The notes under the pieces: model-generated
Seen by the model: only the letters and a program-made list of their open reading frames with translations
Database searches by the model: none
Told to the model about the DNA's origin: nothing
Shown: positions 6,194 through 11,118 of the stretch, one piece after another
How the letters are laid out: every line of letters starts with the position of its first letter
Position numbering within the stretch: position 1 is the first letter of the stretch
Assembly (NCBI GenBank): GCA_023266715.1
Contig: JAHFPK010000064.1
Coordinates: 1 to 11,118 of the forward strand
Length of the DNA stretch: 11,118 nucleotides
Direction: 5' to 3'
Source of the DNA: Hyphomicrobiales bacterium
GTDB lineage: Bacteria > Pseudomonadota > Alphaproteobacteria > Rhizobiales > Aestuariivirgaceae
Program-made: the position numbers and the translations under genes

Positions 6194-7211
6194 CCTGGCG
6201 CCCTCCCATGAAGCGGCGCTGGGCCTGATCGACCAGCACGGAAACGATGATGACGGCACCGACAGCGATAAACTGCCAGAAGGGCTCGACGTTGACGAAC
6301 ACCAGCCCGTAATCGATGACGGCAATCACCAGCGCCCCGGCGACCGTTCCCCAGATTGTGCCGGAGCCGCCGAACAGGCTCGCCCCGCCGATCACTACGG
6401 CCGCGATCGACAGCAGCAGCAGCGGCTCGCCCGCCTGGGGAGCGCCTGCCGAGAAGCGACCGGTGTAGAGCACGCCTGCAATACCGGCCATGACGGCCGA
6501 GAGGACATAGATCTTGATCGTCAGTTTCTTGATATTGATCCCGGCGCGGCTGGCCGCCGCCTTGCTGGCGCCCATGGCGTAGGTGTGCTGGCCAAAGCGG
6601 GTTTGCGACAGCATGTAGTGCAGCACGACACAACAAATCGCGGCCAGAATAACCAGAACAGGCACGCCGAGGACGCGGTCGTTGCCGATGGTACTGTACC
6701 AGGGATTGCTGATGGCAATGGTCATGCCGCCAGCGATGAGATAGGCCGATCCGCGGGCAACGCCATACATGCCGAGCGTGCCGATGAAGGGCGGAACTTT
6801 TAGCTGGGCGATGAGCCAGCCGTTCACCAGCCCCGGAATCAGCGTCATCCCAACGCCTGAGAGGACTCCAAACAACATGGCGGGAAACGGCGGAAGGCCA
6901 AGCTGGGCTGCGGCATAGTTTGCCAGATGGGCGGCGATGACCGAGGCGAAGCCCATCACAAAGCCGAGCGACAGATCGATGCCAGCTGAAATGATGACGA
7001 AGGTCTGCCCGAGCGCCAGCACGAGAGGTGCAGTCGCGGCGACGGTTATGGCTTTTATATTATAGGGATTGAATATGAATGTGACATCGTAGGCGGCACG
7101 CGACCAGACCTCGAAAAACACGATCAGAAGTATGAGGAAAACCCAAGCGCGAAGCTCGGCGATTCGCAGGAGGATCGCCTTGCCGTTGCCTTGAGTTGTC
7201 GCTGTGGCCAT
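6186..7211 (-). CDS. Sugar ABC importer permease (RbsC/FrcC family)
   Basis: This is a 341-residue integral inner-membrane protein of the ribose/xylose/fructose permease family (BPD_transp_2). A cytoplasmic N-terminus is followed by about eight to ten hydrophobic segments, starting with WVFLILLIVFFEVW. Family motifs are LALGQTFVIISAGIDLSLG, the NGWLIAQLKVPPFIGTLGM block with the conserved TLG, and AAVVIGGASLFGGSGTIWGT near the C-terminus. It forms the pore for the sugar delivered by the binding protein. ATG at 7211 is preferred because GGAG (7219-7222) lies 7 bases upstream; a TTG one codon earlier is less likely. An 87-bp gap with a strong hairpin separates it from the binding-protein gene, whereas it overlaps the ATPase gene. 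That is the usual layout when the binding protein must be made in excess. Confidence 0.93.
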   Translation of the reverse strand: MATATTQGNGKAILLRIAELRAWVFLILLIVFFEVWSRAAYDVTFIFNPYNIKAITVAATAPLVLALGQTFVIISAGIDLSLGFVMGFASVIAAHLANYAAAQLGLPPFPAMLFGVLSGVGMTLIPGLVNGWLIAQLKVPPFIGTLGMYGVARGSAYLIAGGMTIAISNPWYSTIGNDRVLGVPVLVILAAICCVVLHYMLSQTRFGQHTYAMGASKAAASRAGINIKKLTIKIYVLSAVMAGIAGVLYTGRFSAGAPQAGEPLLLLSIAAVVIGGASLFGGSGTIWGTVAGALVIAVIDYGLVFVNVEPFWQFIAVGAVIIVSVLVDQAQRRFMGGRQVE

Positions 7212-7241
7212 CAACAGTCTCCGCGGGTCAAGTCTATATTA

Positions 7242-7274
7242 CTAGCCGCTGCCCATGCAATGGACAGCGGCTAG
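7242..7274 (-). repeat. Strong intercistronic hairpin between binding protein and permease genes
   Basis: CTAGCCGCTG at 7242-7251 pairs perfectly with CAGCGGCTAG at 7265-7274. After one mismatch the stem continues with CCAT (7253-7256) and ATGG (7260-7263) around a 3-base loop. No T-tract follows on the minus strand, so it is not a classical terminator. Position and strength fit an mRNA-stabilising or partial attenuating element that raises the ratio of binding protein to membrane components, as in many binding-protein operons. Confidence 0.65.
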
Positions 7275-7298
7275 TCAAGTTTGTTTAGTCAGGGAGAT

Positions 7299-8288
7299 TT
7301 ATTCGCTCTTGTAGAGATACTTGTTGATGTTCGGATCGTCGATATTGGCGGCGGTCATGACCGAGAAGCCCGTACCGATTGCGGTCGGCGCAGGATTGCC
7401 AGTGACATGGGCATAGGCTGCCATAAATCCGAAGTAGCCGATTTCGGCAGGATGCTGCGCGATGGTAAGTTCGAAGGTACCATCCTTGAGCTGAGCCACG
7501 ATCGATTCCGGCGCATCGAAGCCGGCCATCTTGACCTTGCCCGCCACACCGGCTTGCTTGGCGCCATTCGCCGCGCCACTGGCCGAGAACAGATTGGCGC
7601 CGAAGACGCCTGCGAGATCAGGCACGCGTCCGAGAACGGCCTGGAACTGGGCGGCGGCCTTGTTGGCGTCGTCATCGTTGAACTGGGTTTCAAGCACTTC
7701 AACACCGGGGAAGTTCTTCATCTCGTCCTTGAAGCCTTCTTCGCGTTGGTCGGTTGTCGAGATGCCGGGCTTCACGTTGGAGACGTAGACCTTGCCCTTT
7801 TCACCGATGGCCTTGGCCAAGGCGCGGGCTGCCATGCGGCCGCCGAGCACGTTGTCGGAAGCGACATAGGAGATTGGGAAATCCGCATCGCCAGCGCCCG
7901 TCTGGAATACGCCGGTGCCGATGAACGTATCGACGCAGACAACCGCGATGCCAGCATCATTTGCTTTACGCAGCGGTTCGATGAGCTGCACCTTGTCATT
8001 TGGCGCAATCAAAATGGCGTGGGGCTTCTTGGCGATGATGGCATCGAGAATGGGAACTTGCAGGGAGACGTTCCATTCGGCAGCGCCCTGATAAATGAGT
8101 TCGGCACCGGTTGCTTTTGCGGCGGCTTCCGCGCCCTTGTGCATGGTGACGTAGAAACCGTCAGCCGTGAGGCCGGGAATAAGTGCGATAACAATCTTGT
8201 CTTGCGCTGAGGCCTTGCCGGCAATCAGCGAGGTGGTCGCAGCTGCAGTTGCCACGCCCATCATTTTAATAAGTGAACGACGCTCCAT
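7299..8288 (-). CDS. Sugar ABC importer periplasmic binding protein (RbsB-like, Peripla_BP_4)
   Basis: This is a 329-residue periplasmic sugar-binding protein. An N-terminal export signal, MERRSLIKMMG plus an alanine-rich core, ends at a likely AxA cleavage site, KASA before QDK. The RRSLIK stretch resembles a twin-arginine motif, so Tat export is possible. The mature part begins with KIVIALIPGLTADGFYVTMHKGAEAAA, typical of the ribose/fructose/YtfQ group, and continues with PHAILIAPND, VVCVDTFIG, YVASDNVLGG and GVFGANLFSASGA of the two-lobed fold. ATG at 8288 is chosen because GGGAGG (8294-8299) lies 5 bases upstream; the frame extends to a GTG at 8312, but that would place the ribosome binding site inside the coding sequence. 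It heads the importer operon and has a putative LacI operator about 100 bp upstream. The ligand is unknown; a hexose, ketose or hexitol is likely. Confidence 0.92.
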   Translation of the reverse strand: MERRSLIKMMGVATAAATTSLIAGKASAQDKIVIALIPGLTADGFYVTMHKGAEAAAKATGAELIYQGAAEWNVSLQVPILDAIIAKKPHAILIAPNDKVQLIEPLRKANDAGIAVVCVDTFIGTGVFQTGAGDADFPISYVASDNVLGGRMAARALAKAIGEKGKVYVSNVKPGISTTDQREEGFKDEMKNFPGVEVLETQFNDDDANKAAAQFQAVLGRVPDLAGVFGANLFSASGAANGAKQAGVAGKVKMAGFDAPESIVAQLKDGTFELTIAQHPAEIGYFGFMAAYAHVTGNPAPTAIGTGFSVMTAANIDDPNINKYLYKSE

Positions 8289-8476
8289 TATTTCCTCCCA
8301 ATAAGTGAACACAAAGGAACAAGCCTCGTTAAGTGGGCTGTCCTTGAAATTAACATCGCAATATTCTTGTTACTCGTCAACTACAATTTTTACGCGCGTT
8401 AAATATTGAAACAAGCGCGGCTTCGCCCTTCTTCCATCGCTGGAAGAGCACTTTATCTACACGGCGAAACAAGCCT
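8289..8476. promoter_or_regulatory. Promoter region of the ABC importer operon
   Basis: This 188-bp gap lies between the end of the epimerase-like gene and the binding-protein gene, both on the minus strand. It holds the operator-like block at 8375-8402, a TTGACG hexamer at 8375-8380 on the minus strand that could act as a -35 box, and the Shine-Dalgarno GGGAGG at 8294-8299. Possible -10 hexamers are GATGTT (8352-8357, 17 bp from TTGACG) or TATTGC (8358-8363, 17 bp from TTGTAG). A 7-bp inverted repeat, TCTTCCA/TGGAAGA (8430-8436 and 8441-8447), follows the epimerase-like gene but has no T-tract. Confidence 0.65.
8375..8402 (-). promoter_or_regulatory. Putative LacI-family operator, copy B
   Basis: This is the second copy of the 28-bp element at 4306-4333, with five mismatches. 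Its core is nearly a perfect palindrome: TTTTACGCGCGTTAAA (8388-8403) matches its own reverse complement at 14 of 16 positions and has a central CpG, the classic LacI/GalR operator form. A TTGACG hexamer overlaps its promoter-proximal end, so bound repressor would block RNA polymerase at the importer promoter. Assignment to the LacI protein encoded at 4404-5444 is inferred. Confidence 0.65.
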
Positions 8477-9190
8477 TCATCCGGGCATGGCGCGCACCCA
8501 TTCCATGCGTTGTTTGAAATCTTTCGCACCAAAGGCGAGCGAGCCCATGACGATGGTTTCAGCGCCAGCCCGGCGCAGGCCCGGAACCGTATGTTCGCGG
8601 ATGCCGCCGTCGGCTGCCAGAATGACGCGCCGTTGCTGTGTTGCTATCAATGCTCGCGCTTCCCGCAATCGGGTCTCCGCCTGGTCATCGAGGCCTTTGC
8701 CTTTCACGCCCATAAGCGTGCCGAGAAAAGTCAGCATGCTGATGCGATCCAGGAAAGACTTGGCGACGGAAACCGGGGAGTGGAGCTGCATGACAATGCC
8801 GGACTTCAGGCCCTTGGCGTGAATGAGCTTCAGCGCGGCATCCGCTTTGCCATTCTCAGCATGGATACTAATGAGGTCAGCACCCGCATCGGCGAATTGT
8901 TCGATCTGATTGAGAAGGATTGCGTCCGCGACCATGAGATGGACATGCAAGGGTTTTGCCGTAGCGCGGCGCGCGGCTGTGACGAGATCGGGGAAGAACA
9001 ACAGCGCTGGCGAAAAATGTCCATCGGCCACGTCGATGTGAAAAATATCGGTGAAGGCTTCAACGCGCGCGATGTCGTCAACCAGGTGACCGAGGTCAGC
9101 GGACCACAGGGACATCTCGGCAAGCAAACGGTCACTGGGAAGTTTTTCGAGCCAACCTGTTGCCGGGTGAAGGATTCTTGAGTCTGTCAC
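8477..9190 (-). CDS. Divergent ribulose-phosphate 3-epimerase family protein
   Basis: This is a 237-residue TIM barrel of the ribulose-phosphate 3-epimerase family (PF00834). The four metal ligands are in place: H51 and D53 in FHIDVADGHFSP, H84 in VHLMV, and D194 in ADGGI. The phosphate-binding GG (195-196) and MGS (215-217) blocks are also kept. The substrate-covering loop normally read as MTVNPGFGGQ is replaced by LTFLGTLMGVKGKG (153-166), and there is an extra N-terminal stretch of about 20 residues. Epimerisation of a phosphorylated ketose at C-3 is therefore likely, but the substrate may not be ribulose 5-phosphate; allulose 6-phosphate or a related ketose phosphate is possible. The GTG start overlaps the hydrolase stop by 4 bp (GTGA) and follows an AAGGA-type ribosome binding site. 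It is the last gene of its operon. Confidence 0.85.
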   Translation of the reverse strand: MTDSRILHPATGWLEKLPSDRLLAEMSLWSADLGHLVDDIARVEAFTDIFHIDVADGHFSPALLFFPDLVTAARRATAKPLHVHLMVADAILLNQIEQFADAGADLISIHAENGKADAALKLIHAKGLKSGIVMQLHSPVSVAKSFLDRISMLTFLGTLMGVKGKGLDDQAETRLREARALIATQQRRVILAADGGIREHTVPGLRRAGAETIVMGSLAFGAKDFKQRMEWVRAMPG

Positions 9191-9996
9191 AATGCTTTTC
9201 CTTTTGAAATTGAAGTCAAGAATTGCGCCAAAGTCTTGCGAAACTCTGCAACGTGTTTTGGTTTGTCAGTTGCCTTCGGGGTGATCTCAACAAACTGCGA
9301 TCCGGCTATGTTACTGGCAAGCGTCTGGGCAAATTCTAGCGGATGAACAGCATCAATTTTATGACCGATGACGAGGGTTGGTACTGCAATAGTACGCACC
9401 TCCGCCTCGCTAACACCGGGACCATCCGCGGCAATGGCGGAAAGTAGTGATGTTGTTGCGGCACGGTCGTTCGCGGAAAAGAATTTTTTTAGCGAAAGAA
9501 GATTATCAGGAGCTTCTCGTGCAAGTCGTTGAGCCGTTGCCGAGATCTCAAAATTGCTGACGGTGCGTTGTTGCAAATAACTTGCAACTTCAATGAATGG
9601 CTTCATGTTTTCCGGCGCTGCATTCCACAGCCATGCAGGCCGCGCGAGGATCAACGCTCTCACCCGCGTCGGATTTTTAATAGTAACGCGCATTGCAATC
9701 GCAGCACCCATGGATATGCCACCAATGACGAAACGACCAACACCACGGGAATCCGCAAAGGCCAGGACATCATCGGCGAAATTTGCAATTGAAAGTTCAC
9801 GTGGATCGCCAAGGCTTGATTTTCCTTGTCCACGGCATTCAAGAGTCAAACGGCGAAACCCTTGTGCATCAGGAAATACTTCCGCCACCTGAGCTTCATC
9901 GCCGCCAAGCCCGTGCTGGAATATGACAGGCAGCCCTTCGCCACCATCCCAACTCCGGAGTGAGACATCATCGCGCCGGAGGGTGAACCAACTCAT
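9187..9996 (-). CDS. Alpha/beta-fold hydrolase, possible lactonase or esterase
   Basis: This is a 269-residue alpha/beta hydrolase with no signal peptide, so it is cytoplasmic. HGLGGD (28-33) supplies the oxyanion-hole region, GGISMGAA (92-99) is the nucleophile elbow with S95, D215 in GHKIDAVHP is the probable acid, and H248 in DKPKHVAEF the probable histidine. The triad therefore looks complete. Length and layout match the 3-oxoadipate enol-lactonase-like group, but this superfamily is too broad to name a substrate. It sits between a TIM-barrel isomerase and an epimerase-like gene, with 4-bp overlaps on both sides, downstream of an oxidoreductase. Hydrolysis of a sugar lactone or ester made by that oxidoreductase is a reasonable guess, not a demonstrated role. 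Confidence 0.85.
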   Translation of the reverse strand: MSWFTLRRDDVSLRSWDGGEGLPVIFQHGLGGDEAQVAEVFPDAQGFRRLTLECRGQGKSSLGDPRELSIANFADDVLAFADSRGVGRFVIGGISMGAAIAMRVTIKNPTRVRALILARPAWLWNAAPENMKPFIEVASYLQQRTVSNFEISATAQRLAREAPDNLLSLKKFFSANDRAATTSLLSAIAADGPGVSEAEVRTIAVPTLVIGHKIDAVHPLEFAQTLASNIAGSQFVEITPKATDKPKHVAEFRKTLAQFLTSISKGKAL

Positions 9997-10817
9997 GCCG
10001 CGATCACCCCACGCAGAAATGCGGCTACGCCCGGCGCTTCCTGTTCGCTCAAGCCATGGGTGACAAGCGGGCCGTCAAATCCGGCACTGCGCAGACAACG
10101 GACAAAATGCGGGAAGTCGATAACACCGGAGCCCGCAGCGGTAAATTCACCGTTGGCGCGGCGGTCCTTGGCGTGGGCCATGGCGATGCGATTACCCAGT
10201 AGATCGATGGCTTGCGCAACGATTGATTGGCTCTCGTGGCGCAATGCAACTTCAAAAAGATTTGCCGGATCGAGCACAATGCGAAGGCGGGGAGATTTTA
10301 GTTCGTCGATGAGTCGCCTTGCCTGTTCGGCGGAAGAGACAACATTGGCAAGTTCTGGCTCAATGCCGAGATGGACTCCATTCTCTTCAGCCAGTGCAAC
10401 AGCCTTGCTCAATTCTTCAAGAAGATCGCGCCAGGCTTCCTTGCTGGAATTGTCGGGGTGATGCTTCCATTGGTCTTTCCCATCGCGCGTTCCTGTGCAG
10501 AGTGTGACCAACCGCGTTCCCATAAGCGGAGCGGCACGGATGATGGTGGCGAGACGGACCAGTCCGTCGGCACGGACTGCGGGATCAGGATGAATCATGT
10601 TGTAAGTGCCGGAGATTGCTGCAATGGCTACTCCAGATGCAGCGCTCGCTTTGGCTATCTCATCGGCAAGGGCAGGAGCAATAGTCTCAGGCATTGATGG
10701 CATGCCAAGACAGGCCATGTTGAATTGGGCAACTTCATATCCGGCTTGCTTGACGGCATTGAACATCGGTAGGGCGCCGGTTGCGGAAAAGGTTTTGGCA
10801 AAGATGCCGATCTGCAT
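9993..10817 (-). CDS. Sugar phosphate isomerase/epimerase-like TIM barrel (PF01261)
   Basis: This is a 274-residue xylose-isomerase-like TIM barrel, a fold shared by tagatose/allulose 3-epimerases, hydroxypyruvate isomerase, IolE/IolI and 3-keto-glycoside-processing enzymes. Candidate metal ligands are E153 in GIEPE, D183 in VLDPANL and H215 in AHAKD. The fourth ligand, usually a glutamate after the last strand, appears to be H254 in GPLVTHGLSEQE. No signal peptide is visible, so it is cytoplasmic. The ATG overlaps the upstream oxidoreductase stop by one base (TGATG), and the gene's own stop overlaps the hydrolase start in ATGA. Pairing with a Gfo/Idh/MocA oxidoreductase is common in inositol and 3-keto-sugar pathways. 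The reaction here is not determined. Confidence 0.85.
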   Translation of the reverse strand: MQIGIFAKTFSATGALPMFNAVKQAGYEVAQFNMACLGMPSMPETIAPALADEIAKASAASGVAIAAISGTYNMIHPDPAVRADGLVRLATIIRAAPLMGTRLVTLCTGTRDGKDQWKHHPDNSSKEAWRDLLEELSKAVALAEENGVHLGIEPELANVVSSAEQARRLIDELKSPRLRIVLDPANLFEVALRHESQSIVAQAIDLLGNRIAMAHAKDRRANGEFTAAGSGVIDFPHFVRCLRSAGFDGPLVTHGLSEQEAPGVAAFLRGVIAA

Positions 10818-11118
10818 CAGACCGGACCTTGTACATCGCTGAGGCGAATGGCGCGACGGGTGCGAACCGACTCGGCTATGGCAACCATGGCGCGGACCGA
10901 GGCTATGCCATCGCTGATGTCGGCTCCCCGCATTGGCGCGCTATCGAAAATTGTGTCGGCAAAGCCTTCGAGTTGGCGGCGATAGAAATGTCCGTCGGCA
11001 CCTAGCGGCCGTCGCCATGTCGCGTCTTTTTCGGAGAAAATATCAACATCGGAGGATTTGTAGTACCAGGGATTGTAAGTCTTGGCGATGACGCTGCCGT
11101 TCTCGCCATAAATCTGCA
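10817..11118 (-). CDS. Gfo/Idh/MocA-family oxidoreductase, C-terminal fragment
   Basis: About the last 100 residues of an NAD(P)-dependent oxidoreductase are present; the catalytic and Rossmann N-terminus lies beyond the right edge. The open frame has no start in the window. Its sequence shows the typical end of the family: EKDATWRRPLG, then DGHFYRRQLEGFADTI, and a C-terminal helix, GADISDGIASVRAMVAIAES, matching the common pattern D-x-x-x-x-L-x-I-x-x-A-x-x-S, and finally VRTRRAIRLSDV. Family members oxidise or reduce sugars, inositols, biliverdin and similar compounds. Its stop overlaps the start of the TIM-barrel gene by one base, so it is an upstream member of the same operon. Substrate and cofactor cannot be judged from this part. 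Confidence 0.85.
   Translation of the reverse strand, partial: QIYGENGSVIAKTYNPWYYKSSDVDIFSEKDATWRRPLGADGHFYRRQLEGFADTIFDSAPMRGADISDGIASVRAMVAIAESVRTRRAIRLSDVQGPV

Noticed and set aside
6194..6325. N-terminal extension of the ABC ATPase to 6325
   Set aside because: The extra residues are a serine/proline-rich shadow of the permease gene. ATPase homology starts at the TTG at 6193, which has a strong GGGAGGG ribosome binding site.
6159..6803. 214-residue plus-strand open frame opposite the permease
   Set aside because: Low-complexity D/G/H/R-rich composition typical of the antisense frame of a membrane protein.
7281..8210. 309-residue plus-strand open frame
   Set aside because: It lies entirely antisense to the binding-protein gene and shows no family motifs; it reflects the codon bias of the real gene.
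8289..8312. GTG start at 8312 for the binding protein
   Set aside because: It would translate the GGGAGG Shine-Dalgarno. The ATG at 8288 gives a normal signal peptide.
8430..8447. Hairpin after the epimerase-like gene as a rho-independent terminator
   Set aside because: The stem is only 7 bp and no T-tract follows it on the minus strand.
8510..9181. 223-residue plus-strand open frame opposite the epimerase-like gene
   Set aside because: It is a shadow of a gene whose metal ligands and family motifs are intact on the other strand.
1..11118. CRISPR array, tRNA, rRNA or insertion sequence
   Set aside because: No regularly spaced repeats, no tRNA-like cloverleaf or rRNA stretches, and no transposase or terminal inverted repeats were seen on either strand.

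Overview
The window is an accessory sugar-catabolism locus. It most likely comes from an alphaproteobacterium of the Hyphomicrobiales (Agrobacterium, Ochrobactrum, Phyllobacterium or similar). I infer this from the moderate GC content, the Frc-type ABC importer with a single-domain ATPase, the D-tagatose kinase plus GatZ-like pair known from Agrobacterium, and the dense, translationally coupled operons. No rRNA, tRNA, CRISPR array, insertion sequence or phage gene is visible. The window is almost fully coding, with three short non-coding gaps: 4250-4403, 7212-7298 and 8289-8476.

Region 1 (2-2063, plus strand) is a three-gene operon cut by the left edge: a class I LacD/YihT-type ketose-phosphate aldolase lacking its N-terminus, a ROK-family sugar kinase, and a small P-loop kinase. 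Region 2 (2031-4249, minus strand) is a PfkB-type probable D-tagatose kinase followed by a GatZ/KbaZ-family (PF08013) protein. By analogy with Agrobacterium this pair would convert D-tagatose to tagatose 6-phosphate and then to fructose 6-phosphate. Regions 1 and 2 converge and their ends overlap by 33 bp.

Region 3 (4404-5444, plus strand) is a LacI-family regulator transcribed divergently from region 2. Region 4 (5447-8288, minus strand) is a ribose/fructose-type ABC importer in the order binding protein, permease, ATPase. Region 5 (8477-11118, minus strand, cut by the right edge) is a tightly coupled quartet: Gfo/Idh/MocA oxidoreductase, xylose-isomerase-like TIM barrel, alpha/beta hydrolase, and a divergent ribulose-phosphate 3-epimerase homologue.

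One regulatory signal ties the modules together. A 28-bp element with 23 identical positions lies in the same orientation upstream of the tagatose kinase operon (4306-4333) and of the ABC importer (8375-8402). It carries a LacI-like palindromic core, TTTACGCKCGTYAA. The simplest reading is that the LacI protein controls import, tagatose phosphorylation and its own gene together. The substrate is probably D-tagatose or a polyol or ketose that feeds into it. The roles of the region 1 operon and the region 5 quartet are not settled by sequence alone, and they are the most interesting part of the window.
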